Shown: positions 15,521 to 26,130 of the stretch, piece after piece
Numbering within the stretch: the stretch's first letter is position 1
How the letters are laid out: each line of letters starts with the position of its first letter
Assembly: GCF_021531475.1 (NCBI RefSeq)
Contig: NZ_JADYTX010000001.1
Location: forward strand, 48,114-112,113
From: Fusobacterium perfoetens
Lineage (GTDB): Bacteria > Fusobacteriota > Fusobacteriia > Fusobacteriales > Fusobacteriaceae
Reading direction: 5' to 3'
Length of the DNA: 64,000 nucleotides
Program-made: the position numbers and the translations under genes
The notes under the pieces: generated by a model
Told to the model about the DNA's origin: nothing
Databases searched by the model: none
The model's input: the letters and a program-made list of their open reading frames with translations, nothing else

Positions 15521-16801
15521 ATGTTTTACTTAACAATCGGGGTACTAATATTTATCGTAATATTTTATTTTATAATTACAGAAAAAATTTCTAGTGCTTG
15601 GGCGACAATGCTAGGAGGACTTATAATGGCATTGATAGGCATTTTAAATGAGGAGCAAGCTCTTAAGGCGATATATGAAAGACTTGAAATATTGCTTTTA
15701 CTTATAGGAATGATGATGATGGTTCACATTATTTCAGAAACAGGAGTGTTCCAATGGTTTGCTATTAAAGTGGCTCAATTTACAAAGGGAGAACCCTTTA
15801 GACTGATTGTTATGCTTTCACTTATAACCGCTTTATGTTCAGCTTTTTTAGATAATGTGACAACAATTCTATTGATGGCACCTATATCAATATTACTAGC
15901 AAATGAGTTAAGAATAGATCCTTTCCCATTTGTTATGACAGAGATTATGTCAGCAAATATCGGTGGACTTGCAACTCTTATAGGGGATCCAACACAACTT
16001 ATTATAGGGTCAGAAGGAGAATTAGGATTTAATGCATTTTTAGCAAATACAGCGCCTATGGCAATTATTTCAATGATAATACTTTTAGGAAATGTTTATT
16101 TCTTTTATTGCAGAAAAATGCACATATCAAGAGATTTGAAAATAAGAATTATGGAGATAGACTCTAGTCGTTCTCTAAAAGATATAGAAGTTTTAAAAGT
16201 ATCAATGATAATTTTTTCAATGGTACTTATAGGATTTGTACTAAATAATTTTATTAATAAAGGACTTGCAATAATAGCTCTTTCAGGGGCGATATTTTTA
16301 GTAGTACTTACTAAAAAAGAACCAAAAGAGATACTTGTTAATGTAGAGTGGGAAACTTTATTTTTCTTCATAGGTCTTTTTATGATGATAACAGGGATTG
16401 AAAATCTTCATATAATAGACTTTATAGGAAATAAATTGGCAGATTTTACAAAAGGAAACTTTAAGTTAGCTCTTATTTCAATAACTTGGCTTTCTGGAAT
16501 GTTTACTTCTGTAATAGGAAACGTAGCCAACGCAGCTACAGTTTCAAAAATAGTCAATGTAATGTTACCAACTTTCCAAGGACAAGACAACTTAAATGCT
16601 TTGTGGTGGGCATTATCTTTTGGATCTTGTTTAGGTGGAAATCTTACAATATTAGCTTCAGCAACAAATGTTGTAGCAGTAGCAGCTTCTAAAAAAGCTG
16701 GTTGTAAAATAGATTTTGTAAAATTTTTAAAATTTGGAGCATCAATATCTATTCAAACATTATTGGTAGCGACAATTTATTTATTGGTTAGATATAATTA
16801 G
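15521..16801 (+). CDS. ArsB/NhaD-type ion permease, second copy
   Basis: A 426-residue paralogue of the permease at 13279, with SAFLDNVTTILLMAPIS and NIGGLATLIGDPTQLIIG. The second Pro of the GDPP motif is Thr here, and the C-terminal repeat reads GSCLGGNLTILASATNVV, so substrate or coupling may differ from the first copy. Same operon, 22 bp after the EIIA-CBS gene. The pair could be two transporters or a heterodimer. Confidence 0.88.
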   Translation: MFYLTIGVLIFIVIFYFIITEKISSAWATMLGGLIMALIGILNEEQALKAIYERLEILLLLIGMMMMVHIISETGVFQWFAIKVAQFTKGEPFRLIVMLSLITALCSAFLDNVTTILLMAPISILLANELRIDPFPFVMTEIMSANIGGLATLIGDPTQLIIGSEGELGFNAFLANTAPMAIISMIILLGNVYFFYCRKMHISRDLKIRIMEIDSSRSLKDIEVLKVSMIIFSMVLIGFVLNNFINKGLAIIALSGAIFLVVLTKKEPKEILVNVEWETLFFFIGLFMMITGIENLHIIDFIGNKLADFTKGNFKLALISITWLSGMFTSVIGNVANAATVSKIVNVMLPTFQGQDNLNALWWALSFGSCLGGNLTILASATNVVAVAASKKAGCKIDFVKFLKFGASISIQTLLVATIYLLVRYN

Positions 16802-16808
16802 GGAGGAA

Positions 16809-17612
16809 ATGAATTTAATGAAAGTAGAAGAAAATCTGACGAGTGAGATAATGTGTAGAACCTCAAGAAGAAAGTTTACAGACGAAGAAATAACAGTAGA
16901 AGAAGAAGTAAAAATAGTAGAGATTTTAGACAGAATCAACGAAGTGAGAGGTCTTTCTTTTAAAGCAGTAGCAAATTATGGTGGAGAAATTTTTAGTGGT
17001 TTTGGTTCTTATGGATTGATTAGAGGGTGCAATTCATATATAGCTCTTATTGGAGAAACCAAAGAGAAAAAAATAGAAGAAAAAATAGGATACTACGGGG
17101 AATATCTTGTTTTAAAATTGGTTCAAATGGGGTTTGGAACTTGTTGGATAGGAGCTACTTACGATCACAAAGAGATTTTTGAAGAGATAAGTCTTGATTA
17201 TGGAGAAAAAATCTATTGTCTTATAGCTTTTGGAAAAGTAGAATCACAAGAAAAAGATGGATTTGAAAAACTTATATCTGTAATAGGAAGAAAAAGAAAA
17301 AGCATAGGAGATTTATTTCCAAACATAGATAAAATCGATGAAACTAAAAAAGATTGGGCAGTGAGAGGAATGGAGTTTGTACAAAAAGCTCCATCAGCTA
17401 TGAACAGACAACCTTGGATTTTTAGAGAAAATGATGGAAATATTACTATCACTTCTAAAGAAAATGGTGGATATGAAAAAATAGATATGGGAATAGCTAT
17501 GTTTCACTTTGAACAAGGGGCAAGAAATGCTAATTGTGAGGGTGAATGGAAAAGAAGAAATGGGGTTTGGAAATTCTTAGTAGGAGAGGAAAATGAAGAT
17601 ACACAGATTTAA
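16809..17612 (+). CDS. Nitroreductase-family protein
   Basis: Up to 267 residues related to the putative TM-type nitroreductase family: an N-terminal RTSRRKFTDEEI (FMN phosphate contact), QMGFGTCWIGATYDHKEI in the middle and APSAMNRQPW near the C-terminus. Such proteins are FMN-dependent reductases. The ribosome site GGAGG is only 2 nt from the ATG at 16809 and 11 nt from another at 16818, so the shorter start (MKVEENL) is at least as likely. The end overlaps the next gene by 20 bp. Substrate unknown. Confidence 0.78.
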   Translation: MNLMKVEENLTSEIMCRTSRRKFTDEEITVEEEVKIVEILDRINEVRGLSFKAVANYGGEIFSGFGSYGLIRGCNSYIALIGETKEKKIEEKIGYYGEYLVLKLVQMGFGTCWIGATYDHKEIFEEISLDYGEKIYCLIAFGKVESQEKDGFEKLISVIGRKRKSIGDLFPNIDKIDETKKDWAVRGMEFVQKAPSAMNRQPWIFRENDGNITITSKENGGYEKIDMGIAMFHFEQGARNANCEGEWKRRNGVWKFLVGEENEDTQI

Positions 17613-18303
17613 AACAATAGATTCTACGAATAATTTTTTAAAAAATTTGGAAGAAAAAGAGGAATTTGAAGTTGCTATTGCTAAATCTCAAAGTTCAGGT
17701 AGAGGACGTAGAGGAAATAACTGGTCATCTGAAGAGGGAGGAGCTTATTTTAGTTTTATCTTAAAAGAAAAAAAAGATGTGGCTATTAGTGAATATGTAA
17801 AATTACCTCTTGTAGTTGGATATTCTTTGCTTAGAACATTTGAAGAGATGGAAAAAGATATAAAATTTCAATTCAAATGGACAAATGATGTATACGCCAA
17901 CGATAAAAAAATTAGTGGAATTTTAGTTGAGAAAAAAAGAGAAGATTTTATCATTGGTATAGGTATAAACCTAAACAATCAGATAAAAGGTGAAGCTATT
18001 GGAAAAGGGATCTCTTTGAAAGAATTAACTAAAAAAAATTATGATATTGAAAAAGTAATTTTTCAAGTTATAGAGGATTTTAAGAAAAATATAAACTATT
18101 ACTTAAATGGTAACTGGGAGGAGATTTTAAACTATCTTAACAGTAAAAATTATCTTCTGGATAAAAATATCATAATAGATTTTAGAGAGGGAAATCAAAA
18201 AAATGGAGTTGCTAAGGAAATAGCAAAAAGTGGAGAAATAATCATAGAGATAGACGGAAAAAGAGAAACATTTTCTGTTGGAGAAATCCACATTCACAAA
18301 TAA
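17593..18303 (+). CDS. birA: Biotin--[acetyl-CoA-carboxylase] ligase (short form)
   Basis: A 236-residue biotin protein ligase without the DNA-binding domain of bifunctional BirA, so it is catalytic only. It shows DSTNNFLKN, the biotin/ATP loop SGRGRRGNNWSS (glycine-arginine rich), FKWTNDVYANDKKISGILVE with the catalytic Lys, and GIGINLNN. It attaches biotin to carboxyl carrier proteins. Its start lies inside the preceding gene and a terminator follows. Confidence 0.92.
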   Translation: MKIHRFKTIDSTNNFLKNLEEKEEFEVAIAKSQSSGRGRRGNNWSSEEGGAYFSFILKEKKDVAISEYVKLPLVVGYSLLRTFEEMEKDIKFQFKWTNDVYANDKKISGILVEKKREDFIIGIGINLNNQIKGEAIGKGISLKELTKKNYDIEKVIFQVIEDFKKNINYYLNGNWEEILNYLNSKNYLLDKNIIIDFREGNQKNGVAKEIAKSGEIIIEIDGKRETFSVGEIHIHK

Positions 18304-18313
18304 AAAAATGAAG

Positions 18314-18343
18314 TCGCCTAGTGGGTTTATTAGGCGATTTTTT
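18314..18343 (+). terminator. Terminator after birA
   Basis: A 7-bp GC-rich stem (TCGCCTA with TAGGCGA), a 10-nt loop and six Ts. Confidence 0.92.
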
Positions 18344-18365
18344 ATTGTACACAAAGGATAAAAAA

Positions 18366-18394
18366 TTGAAAAATAAAGCAATTTATGTTAAAAT
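18366..18394 (+). promoter_or_regulatory. Promoter of the yaaA-recF-dciA-gyrBA cluster
   Basis: TTGAAA, a 17-bp spacer and TAAAAT, 33 bp before yaaA and just after the birA terminator. Confidence 0.75.
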
Positions 18395-18427
18395 ATATAG
18401 TAAACAAAAGTTTTTTAAGGAGGAAAA

Positions 18428-18634
18428 ATGGAAAGAATTAAAATAGATACAGAGTTTATAAAACTAGACCAATTCTTAAAATGGGTTGGAATTGCAGAAA
18501 GCGGAGTTGACGCTAAAGATATGATTTTAAATAATGAAATTAAAGTAAATGGAGAAGTTGAAACAAGAAGAGGAAAAAAACTTCGTTCAGGGGATAAGGT
18601 AGAAGCTTTTGGAAAAGAATTTGTTATAGAGTAG
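18428..18634 (+). CDS. yaaA: S4-domain RNA-binding protein YaaA
   Basis: A 68-residue S4-fold protein with KLDQFLKWVGIAESGVDAK and RGKKLRSGDKVEAFG. The family (YaaA/RlbA) usually sits just before recF and is linked to ribosome assembly. An excellent AAGGAGG precedes the ATG and recF begins 9 bp later, which supports the assignment. Confidence 0.92.
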   Translation: MERIKIDTEFIKLDQFLKWVGIAESGVDAKDMILNNEIKVNGEVETRRGKKLRSGDKVEAFGKEFVIE

Positions 18635-18643
18635 AGGTGTGTT

Positions 18644-19732
18644 TTGAAAATACTAGAGATAAATTATGTAAATTTTAGAAATCTAATAGATAGAAATTTA
18701 AAGTTTTCTCCAAAGATAAATTTATTTCTAGGAAAAAATGGACAGGGAAAAACCTCTGTTATTGAGGCAGTATATTTTGGAGCCACTGGAAAAAGTTTTA
18801 GAACTTCTAAAAATCCAGATATGATAAAATATGGAAAAAATAAAGTTGGCTGTTTTATAGAGTATGAAGATAGGATAAGTGAAAAAAATTTAAGTGTAAA
18901 AATAGATAGCCAAAAAAAAGAGTATTCCTTTAATAGAAAAAAAATTCCATATGATGAATTTTATGGAAAGGTAAATGTTATCTCATTTATTCCTGAAGAT
19001 ATTGAACTTATTGTAGGTAGTCCATCTGTGAGAAGAAAATTTTTTGATGGAGAGATAGCTCAAGGAAATGAAGAGTATTTTAAAAATTTAAAAGAGTACA
19101 CAAAGCTTTTAAAAATAAGAAATAAATATTTAAAAGATGGAAATTATCGAGATGAGATGTTTCAGATTTACCAAGATGAGTTTATAAAATATGGTGCTAA
19201 ACTTATTAAGAAAAGAATAGAATATGTAAAAAATATTTCTATAATTCTTAATCTAAATTATAGAAAACTTTTTGATAATAAAAAAGAGTTATCCCTAAAA
19301 TATAACTCTTTTTTAGGAGAGATAAAAAATATAGATATAAATCATTTAGAAGAACTTTTTAGGCAAAAAATAAAAACAGAGTTTTCAAAAGAGATAAGGT
19401 ATGGATATTCCAATGTGGGACCACAAAAAGATGATTTTTTGTTTTTGTTAGATGAAAAAGAGGCAAAATCTTTCTCCTCTCAGGGGGAGAAAAAATCAAT
19501 AATTTTTTCATTGAAGTTGTCTGAGATAGATATGATATTAAAAGAAAAAAGAGAAAATCCAGTATTTTTGATAGATGATGTTTCTTCTTATTTTGATTCT
19601 ATAAGAAAAGAGAATATTTTAGATTATTTAAAAAAAAGAGATATTCAAGTGATAATAACTTCAACAGAGAAAATGGAAATTGGAGCCAAGATATTTTTTG
19701 TAAAATCAGGTGAGATTTATGAAGATTGTTGA
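18644..19732 (+). CDS. recF: DNA replication and repair protein RecF
   Basis: A 362-residue SMC-like ATPase that helps load RecA at gaps. The Walker A GKNGQGKTS is at residues 30-38, the signature SSQGEKKS near 280 and Walker B VFLIDDVSSYFD near 308-319. The start is TTG, supported by GAGGTG upstream and by the typical MKILEINYVNFRN opening. It overlaps the dciA start by 14 bp. Confidence 0.95.
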   Translation: MKILEINYVNFRNLIDRNLKFSPKINLFLGKNGQGKTSVIEAVYFGATGKSFRTSKNPDMIKYGKNKVGCFIEYEDRISEKNLSVKIDSQKKEYSFNRKKIPYDEFYGKVNVISFIPEDIELIVGSPSVRRKFFDGEIAQGNEEYFKNLKEYTKLLKIRNKYLKDGNYRDEMFQIYQDEFIKYGAKLIKKRIEYVKNISIILNLNYRKLFDNKKELSLKYNSFLGEIKNIDINHLEELFRQKIKTEFSKEIRYGYSNVGPQKDDFLFLLDEKEAKSFSSQGEKKSIIFSLKLSEIDMILKEKRENPVFLIDDVSSYFDSIRKENILDYLKKRDIQVIITSTEKMEIGAKIFFVKSGEIYEDC

Positions 19733-20273
19733 AATGGATAGTATGATTTTGGAAGCTATGAAAAAAAGTAATACTTTGAGAACTGCTATGCTTGTTGGAA
19801 AATGGGAAGAGATAGTTGGCAAGGTTCATAAGATTTCTGAAGTTATAGGAATAAGAGAAAAAGTTCTGTATGTTAGAGTTGAAAGTTCAACATATCTTCA
19901 CTTTATGAATATGAAAAAATATGAATATATCCAAAAGATAAATGGGTATCTTCAAGGGGATTATGTAAATAATATAGTTTTTAGAACTGGAAAAATTAAT
20001 ATAGAAAATAAATTTGAAATAGAAAAATTAAAAAATGAATATGAAAAAAAGATAAAAGATAAAAGAGTAATACCTAAAGAATATAAAACAGAGAAAATGA
20101 GTTTGGAAGAAAGTATAAAATATCTGTCTAAACTTTCTAAAAAAAGAGAGGAGTATCTTTTAGAAGAGGGATATTCAAAATGTAAAGAGTGTGGAAGTAT
20201 ATTTTTAGGTAAGAGAGATTTTTGTGATAAGTGTATGGGGATACCTATACAGACAGTAATTAATAAAAATTAA
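19719..20273 (+). CDS. dciA: DciA-like (DUF721) helicase-loading protein with C-terminal zinc ribbon
   Basis: A 184-residue protein. The N-terminal DUF721 fold (about 10-95) has VGKWEEIVG and [15 protein letters not shown]; DciA proteins load the replicative helicase in bacteria lacking DnaC or DnaI. The tail has C155-x2-C158 and C169-x2-C172, a zinc-ribbon pattern that the basic domain lacks. The ATG at 19719 has AGGTGA 6 nt upstream and is chosen over a GTG at 19710. The recF-dciA-gyrB order is common for this family. Confidence 0.85.
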   Translation: MKIVEMDSMILEAMKKSNTLRTAMLVGKWEEIVGKVHKISEVIGIREKVLYVRVESSTYLHFMNMKKYEYIQKINGYLQGDYVNNIVFRTGKINIENKFEIEKLKNEYEKKIKDKRVIPKEYKTEKMSLEESIKYLSKLSKKREEYLLEEGYSKCKECGSIFLGKRDFCDKCMGIPIQTVINKN

Positions 20274-20301
20274 AAGTTTTAAAATAGAATTGGAGGAAAA
20301 G

Positions 20302-22209
20302 ATGAGTAATAATTATCAAGCAGGAGATATTACGGTTCTTGAAGGGTTGGAAGCAGTTAGAAAAAGACCTGGAATGTACATAGGGACAACTTCTGAGAGA
20401 GGATTGCATCACTTGGTATGGGAGGTTGTAGATAACTCAATAGACGAAGCGTTGGCAGGATACTGTAATAAAATTATAGTTAACGTTCTTCCAAACAATA
20501 TAATAGAAGTTATTGATAATGGAAGAGGTATTCCTACAGGATTACACCCTAAATATGGAAAATCAGCTTTAGAAATAGTTCTTACAGTACTTCATGCTGG
20601 AGGAAAATTTGAAAATGATAACTATAAGGTATCAGGAGGACTTCACGGAGTTGGAATTTCTGTTGTAAATGCCTTATCAGAGTGGCTTGAAGTAGAAGTA
20701 AAAAGAGATGGAAAAATATGGTTTCAAAGATATGATAGAGGTAAACCAGAAGAAGATGTAAAAATTATTGGTGAAGCTGATGAAACAGGAACTAAAGTAA
20801 GATTTAAAGCAGATGGAGAAATTTTTGAAACTTTAGTTTATAGCTATGAAACTCTTGAAACAAGATTAAAAGAGTTATCTTACCTTAATAAAGGGTTACA
20901 AATTGAATTGAATGATTCAAGAAAAGAACCAGTAAAATCAATAGCACTTCATTTCCAAGGTGGAATAATTGATTATATAAAAGAGGTTGAAAAAGATAGC
21001 GTAAAACTTATAAAAGAACCTATATATATGTCAGGTGAAGCTGATGGAATAATTTTTGAAGCAGTAATGCTTTACAATACAAATCAAAGAGAAACTATTT
21101 ATTCTTTTGTAAATAATATTCATACTCATGAAGGAGGAACTCACGTTAGTGGATATAAAGTAGCTCTTACAAGAGTTATTAATGATTTAGGAAAATCTAT
21201 GGGATACCTAAAAGATAAAGATGGAAAACTTCAAGGTAGTGATATAAGAGAGGGACTTACAGCTATAATTTCTGTAAAAATTCCTCAACCACAATTTGAA
21301 GGACAAACAAAAACAAAATTAGGAAACTCAGAAGTTACTGGAGTTGTATCTTCTTTAGTTAGTGCACAACTTAAAATGTACCTAGAAGATAACCCAAGTG
21401 ATATGAAAGTTATAATAGATAAAGTTTTAAACTCTAAAAAAGCAAGGGAAGCAGCTCAAAAAGCAAGAGAGTTAGTTCTTAGAAAATCAGCTCTTGAAGT
21501 AGGTTCACTTCCTGGAAAATTAGCAGACTGTTCTTCAAAAGATCCTCAAGAATGTGAAATCTATATAGTCGAAGGAGATTCAGCAGGAGGATCAGCAAAG
21601 CAAGGAAGAGATAGAAGATTCCAAGCTATACTTCCACTTAGAGGAAAAATACTAAACGTTGAGAAAGCTGGACTTCATAAAGCTTTAGAAAATGCTGAAA
21701 TCAGATCTATGATCACAGCTTTTGGTACAGGAATAGGAGATAATTTTAATATAGAAAAATTAAGATATGGAAAGATAGTTATAATGACAGACGCCGATGT
21801 TGACGGAGCTCATATTAGAACTTTACTTTTAACATTCTTCTATAGATATTTAGTTGATCTATTACATAATGGAAATATCTATATAGCTCAACCACCACTT
21901 TATAAAATATCTTCTGGAAAATCTGTACAATATGCTTATTCAGATAAACAATTAAAAGATATTCAATTAAAAATGGATTCTGAAAATAAAAAATATACAC
22001 TACAAAGATATAAAGGATTAGGAGAGATGAATCCTGAACAACTATGGGAAACTACAATGGATCCAGATGTTAGAACTTTCTATCAAGTAAGAGTTGATGA
22101 TGCGAGAGAGGCTGACTTAATATTTGATAAACTTATGGGAGATAAGGTAGAACCAAGAAGAGAATTTATTGAAGCTCACGCAGAGTTTGTTAAAAATTTA
22201 GATATCTAG
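20302..22209 (+). CDS. gyrB: DNA gyrase subunit B
   Basis: A 635-residue GyrB: ATPase domain with [27 protein letters not shown] and [15 protein letters not shown], then the TOPRIM domain with [18 protein letters not shown] and the acidic DADVDG. It hydrolyses ATP to drive DNA supercoiling with GyrA. The ATG at 20302 is preferred over a TTG that overlaps the GGAGG. gyrA follows at 30 bp. Confidence 0.97.
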   Translation: MSNNYQAGDITVLEGLEAVRKRPGMYIGTTSERGLHHLVWEVVDNSIDEALAGYCNKIIVNVLPNNIIEVIDNGRGIPTGLHPKYGKSALEIVLTVLHAGGKFENDNYKVSGGLHGVGISVVNALSEWLEVEVKRDGKIWFQRYDRGKPEEDVKIIGEADETGTKVRFKADGEIFETLVYSYETLETRLKELSYLNKGLQIELNDSRKEPVKSIALHFQGGIIDYIKEVEKDSVKLIKEPIYMSGEADGIIFEAVMLYNTNQRETIYSFVNNIHTHEGGTHVSGYKVALTRVINDLGKSMGYLKDKDGKLQGSDIREGLTAIISVKIPQPQFEGQTKTKLGNSEVTGVVSSLVSAQLKMYLEDNPSDMKVIIDKVLNSKKAREAAQKARELVLRKSALEVGSLPGKLADCSSKDPQECEIYIVEGDSAGGSAKQGRDRRFQAILPLRGKILNVEKAGLHKALENAEIRSMITAFGTGIGDNFNIEKLRYGKIVIMTDADVDGAHIRTLLLTFFYRYLVDLLHNGNIYIAQPPLYKISSGKSVQYAYSDKQLKDIQLKMDSENKKYTLQRYKGLGEMNPEQLWETTMDPDVRTFYQVRVDDAREADLIFDKLMGDKVEPRREFIEAHAEFVKNLDI

Positions 22210-22239
22210 TGTAATTAATTTAGGAGGAAATAGATAGGA

Positions 22240-24798
22240 ATGTCTAATATAATAGATAAATATGTAGAAGAGGAAATGAAACAATGCTACTTAGATTACT
22301 CAATGAGTGTTATTGTAAGTAGAGCGATACCAGATGTTAGAGATGGACTTAAACCTGTTCATAGAAGAATTTTATATGCTATGAATGAGCTTGGAATGAC
22401 TCACGATAAGCCATTTAAAAAATGTGCCAGAATCGTTGGGGAAGTTCTAGGTAAATATCACCCACATGGTGATAGTGCTGTGTATGGAGCTATGGTAAGA
22501 ATGGCTCAAGACTTCAACTATAGATATGAGTTTGTAGAGGGACATGGAAACTTTGGATCTATAGACGGAGACGGAGCAGCAGCAATGAGATATACTGAGG
22601 CTAGAATGGCAAAAATAACTGATGAAATTCTAGCTGATATAGATAAAGATACAATAGATTTCAGAAAAAACTTTGACGATTCATTAGATGAACCAGTTGT
22701 ATTACCTGCAAAAATTCCTAGTCTTTTACTTAATGGAACTGTTGGTATAGCTGTTGGTATGGCAACAAATATTCCGCCACATAATTTAGGAGAACTTGTT
22801 GACGGGACTTTAGCTCTTATAGATAATAGAGATATAACTTCTCAAGAACTAATTGAGTATATCCCCGGACCAGATTTCCCAACAGGTGGAATTATAAATG
22901 GTAGAAAAGGAATTCAAGATGCTTATACAAAAGGAAGAGGAAAAATCCAAGTTAGAGCGAAAATTAAAGTAGAAGATGCTTCTAATGGAAAACAAGCTCT
23001 TATAGTAAATGAAATTCCTTATCAAGTAAACAAAGCAGCTCTTATTGAAAGAATCGCTCTTTTAGTAAAAGAGAAAAAGCTTACAGGAATATCTGATTTA
23101 AGAGACGAGTCAGATAGAGACGGTATAAGAATAGTAATAGAATTAAAAAAAGGTGAAGAACCAGAAATAGTTTTAAATAAACTTTATAAATATACAGATC
23201 TTCAAACTTCTTTTGGGGTTATTATGTTAGCCCTAGTAAATAATGTACCAAAAGTTTTAAGCTTAAAGGAAGTTTTAGAAGAATATGTAAAACATAGATT
23301 TGAAGTTATCACAAGAAGAACTAGATTTGAACTTGATAAAGCAGAAAAAAGAGATCATATTTTACAAGGATTTAGAATAGCTTTAGAAAATATCGACAGA
23401 ATAATTTCTCTTATTAAAAATTCAAAAGATTCAACAACAGCTAAAGATTTATTAATAGAAAAATATGCTTTCTCAGAAATTCAAGCAAGATCTATTATGG
23501 ATATGAAACTTCAAAGATTAACAGGTCTTGAAAGAGAAAAAATAGAACAAGAATTCCAAGAACTTGAAAGAAAAATAAAAGAATTTAAGGAAATTCTTGC
23601 AGATGACCAAAAAATATATGATATAATGAAACAAGAGTTAGTAGAAGTAAAAGAAAAGTATAACGACGATAGAAGAACATTAATAGAAGATGAAAGAAAA
23701 GATATTGATGTGGAAGATCTTATCAAAGATGAAAAAGTTATACTTACTATTACAAATAAAGGTTATGTAAAAAGAATTGGTATAGATAACTATAAAGCCC
23801 AAAAAAGAGGTGGAAGAGGAGTTTCTAGCCAAAATACAATAGAAGATGATTTTGTATCTGATATGTTTGTAATGCTTAACCTTGATACTGTACTAATATT
23901 CACAGATAAAGGTAGAGTATATAAGATGAAAGCTTATGAAGTCCCAGAAACTTCAAAACAATCAAGAGGAAAATTAATAAGTAATATAATTAATTTCCAA
24001 GAAGATGAAAAGCCAACATTTATTATAAAAGTAAGAGAATTTACAGATAATAAAGAAGTAATATTTGTTACAAAAGATGGAACAATCAAGAAAACAAATC
24101 TTATGGAATATGCTAATATAAATAGCAATGGAAAAATTGCAATAAACTTTAGAGATGGAGATGCTTTAGTATTTGCAGGACTTATCAGAAGAGAAAGCGA
24201 TCAATTATTTATTGCAACAAAACTTGGATACTCTGTAAGAATGGACTTAAATGAAGTAAGAAGTATTTCAAGAACAGCTATTGGAGTAAAAGGAATTACG
24301 TTAAGACCTGGAGATAGCGTTGTATCAGCTCTTTTAATAACAGATCCAGAAAATGAAACAATTCTAACAGTAACTTCTAATGGATTTGGAAAAAGAACTA
24401 GAGTAATAGAATATACTACTCAAAAAAGAGGTGGAATGGGAATTATAAACTTCAAACTTACTCCAAAAACAGGAGATATAATTGGAGTAAAACCAGTTAT
24501 AGAAGATGAAGAAATAATTGCAATAAATTCTCAAGGTGTAGTAATAAGAACTTCTGTTGACTCAATAGCAGTTCATGGAAGAGCTACTTCAGGAGTTACA
24601 ATAATGAAAACAGATGACAATTCAAAAGTTGTTGCTGTTGTAAAAATAAAAAATGAAAAAGATGAAGAAAGAATTCTTTCAGAAGATGAAGAAGAAACTT
24701 TAGAACTTGAAAAAGCAACAAAAGATGAAATATCTAAAGAGATAGAAGAAGATAATTTATTCCAAACTTTTGATAGCGAGGAAGACGAAGAAATATAG
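22240..24798 (+). CDS. gyrA: DNA gyrase subunit A
   Basis: An 852-residue GyrA: winged-helix and tower domain with catalytic Tyr118 in [30 protein letters not shown] with Ser79 and Gly83, and a six-bladed C-terminal DNA-wrapping domain with the GyrA box QKRGGRG (about 527). The tail is acidic and ends in EEDEEI. Gly83 replaces the Asp or Glu of most bacteria; I recall that fusobacteria naturally have Gly there. Cleaves and rejoins DNA with GyrB to add negative supercoils. Confidence 0.97.
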   Translation: MSNIIDKYVEEEMKQCYLDYSMSVIVSRAIPDVRDGLKPVHRRILYAMNELGMTHDKPFKKCARIVGEVLGKYHPHGDSAVYGAMVRMAQDFNYRYEFVEGHGNFGSIDGDGAAAMRYTEARMAKITDEILADIDKDTIDFRKNFDDSLDEPVVLPAKIPSLLLNGTVGIAVGMATNIPPHNLGELVDGTLALIDNRDITSQELIEYIPGPDFPTGGIINGRKGIQDAYTKGRGKIQVRAKIKVEDASNGKQALIVNEIPYQVNKAALIERIALLVKEKKLTGISDLRDESDRDGIRIVIELKKGEEPEIVLNKLYKYTDLQTSFGVIMLALVNNVPKVLSLKEVLEEYVKHRFEVITRRTRFELDKAEKRDHILQGFRIALENIDRIISLIKNSKDSTTAKDLLIEKYAFSEIQARSIMDMKLQRLTGLEREKIEQEFQELERKIKEFKEILADDQKIYDIMKQELVEVKEKYNDDRRTLIEDERKDIDVEDLIKDEKVILTITNKGYVKRIGIDNYKAQKRGGRGVSSQNTIEDDFVSDMFVMLNLDTVLIFTDKGRVYKMKAYEVPETSKQSRGKLISNIINFQEDEKPTFIIKVREFTDNKEVIFVTKDGTIKKTNLMEYANINSNGKIAINFRDGDALVFAGLIRRESDQLFIATKLGYSVRMDLNEVRSISRTAIGVKGITLRPGDSVVSALLITDPENETILTVTSNGFGKRTRVIEYTTQKRGGMGIINFKLTPKTGDIIGVKPVIEDEEIIAINSQGVVIRTSVDSIAVHGRATSGVTIMKTDDNSKVVAVVKIKNEKDEERILSEDEEETLELEKATKDEISKEIEEDNLFQTFDSEEDEEI

Positions 24799-24838
24799 AT
24801 TTATCATAATGCTTTACAATGAAAAAGGAGGTTTTTTT

Positions 24839-25633
24839 ATGGAAAGAAATGTACTTTTAGTTTTAGGGAATGGTTACAATAGAAAAAATCTTATAGATAG
24901 TGCTATTTATTTGAGGGATAATTTTGGATTTAGAATAAGACCTTTTCATGTAAGAGATGTTAGAAAGAAAGAGTTTTTACCAAATGCAGTAGATGGAATT
25001 ATGCTAGAACCAATGTTAGCTGGAATAAATAAAGAGTGGAATGCTTTTGAAGAAAAAGAGATTGAAAAAATAAAAGCTGAACTTAAAGAAAATGGGATAG
25101 ATGCTGAGCTAGAAGTAAGTTTTGGAATAACTCCAGAAGTAGTTATACAAGAGCTAAAAAAATCTGATATGCTTCTTATAGAAAAAGAGGAAAGATTTAC
25201 AGAAGATTTAATTGTATTGATGAAAAGATTCTATAAACCAATAATAGTTGTAAGAGATAAACCTCTTAGATTAGAAAAAATAGCTATTGCTAATGACGAC
25301 GGAACAAAAGTTAATAAAAGTTTCCAAAGATTTGCAAATATTTTTACTCATATAAAAGAGATAAAATCTTTTGAGCTAGTTGATTCATTAGAAGTAGATG
25401 ATGAAGAAGAAAATAAAGAAAATTACTTAAACGCTTTTATGGAAGGTAAAGGATTAAAAGTAGAATCTGTAAAACTTTTGAAATCTGATTCAGATGCTTT
25501 TTTACAAATCTGTAAAGAAGAAGATGTATTAATAATGGGTAACTTAAGTAACTCATATTTATATGAAAAACTAACTAAGAAAGTTGGAATAAAAATAATG
25601 GAACAAGCAGAAACAACTTTATTTATAGCTTAA
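24839..25633 (+). CDS. Universal-stress-protein-like protein
   Basis: About 264 residues from the ATG at 24839, which has a strong AAAGGAGG; an earlier in-frame start lies inside gyrA and lacks a ribosome site. The protein seems to have two Usp-like alpha/beta units: the C-terminal one contains KIAIANDDGTKVNKSFQRF and a final ILIMGNLSNSYLYEKL-like stretch ending TTLFIA, as in the UspA fold. No catalytic motif is recognised. Role unknown; Usp proteins bind nucleotides under stress. Confidence 0.6.
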   Translation: MERNVLLVLGNGYNRKNLIDSAIYLRDNFGFRIRPFHVRDVRKKEFLPNAVDGIMLEPMLAGINKEWNAFEEKEIEKIKAELKENGIDAELEVSFGITPEVVIQELKKSDMLLIEKEERFTEDLIVLMKRFYKPIIVVRDKPLRLEKIAIANDDGTKVNKSFQRFANIFTHIKEIKSFELVDSLEVDDEEENKENYLNAFMEGKGLKVESVKLLKSDSDAFLQICKEEDVLIMGNLSNSYLYEKLTKKVGIKIMEQAETTLFIA

Positions 25634-25651
25634 TGATAGAAAAGGGATAAA

Positions 25652-26113
25652 ATGAGAATAGTAGTAGTATCAGATGTTCATGGTTGTTTTGAACGTCTAT
25701 ATAGAATTATAAAAAAAGAAAATCCTCAAATGGTAATGTTTTCAGGAGATGGAAATGAAGATATAGAACACATGCAATTTGTATTTCCTGATATAAAATT
25801 TGTAACAGTTAGAGGAAATTGTGACTATGATAGTGATTTTAAAGATGAAGAGCTTGTGGAGATACTAGGAAGAAAGATTTTTATCACTCATGGACATATC
25901 TATGGTGTAAAAAGAAACTACCATAATATAGAGATAAAAGGGAGAGAAGAGGGGGCTGATGTTGCAATATTTGGTCACACTCATTCTCCATACCTAAGCA
26001 AAAAAGAAAATATAATTTTATTTAACCCTGGAGCTGTTCTTTGTGGCAGCTACGGGGTTATCAACATAGAAGAAAACAAAAAAATTGAATTGATTCATAA
26101 AGAGATTCAATAA
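25652..26113 (+). CDS. YfcE/MJ0936-type metallophosphoesterase
   Basis: A 153-residue calcineurin-like phosphodiesterase. The metal ligands are all visible: SDVHG (Asp8, His10), SGDGNED, RGNCDYD, THGH and GHTHSPY. Members cleave phosphodiester model substrates in a Mn-dependent way; the physiological substrate is unknown. It is closely spaced between the Usp-like gene and pheS. Confidence 0.9.
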   Translation: MRIVVVSDVHGCFERLYRIIKKENPQMVMFSGDGNEDIEHMQFVFPDIKFVTVRGNCDYDSDFKDEELVEILGRKIFITHGHIYGVKRNYHNIEIKGREEGADVAIFGHTHSPYLSKKENIILFNPGAVLCGSYGVINIEENKKIELIHKEIQ

Positions 26114-26130
26114 TCTTTACGGGAGGGAAA

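Noticed and set aside
18428..24798. Chromosome origin next to recF-gyrBA
   Set aside because: No dnaA or dnaN is present and I see no DnaA-box cluster; the preceding gene is birA behind a terminator.
24770..24838. Upstream start of the Usp-like protein inside gyrA
   Set aside because: No ribosome site and no homology; AAAGGAGG fits the ATG at 24839.
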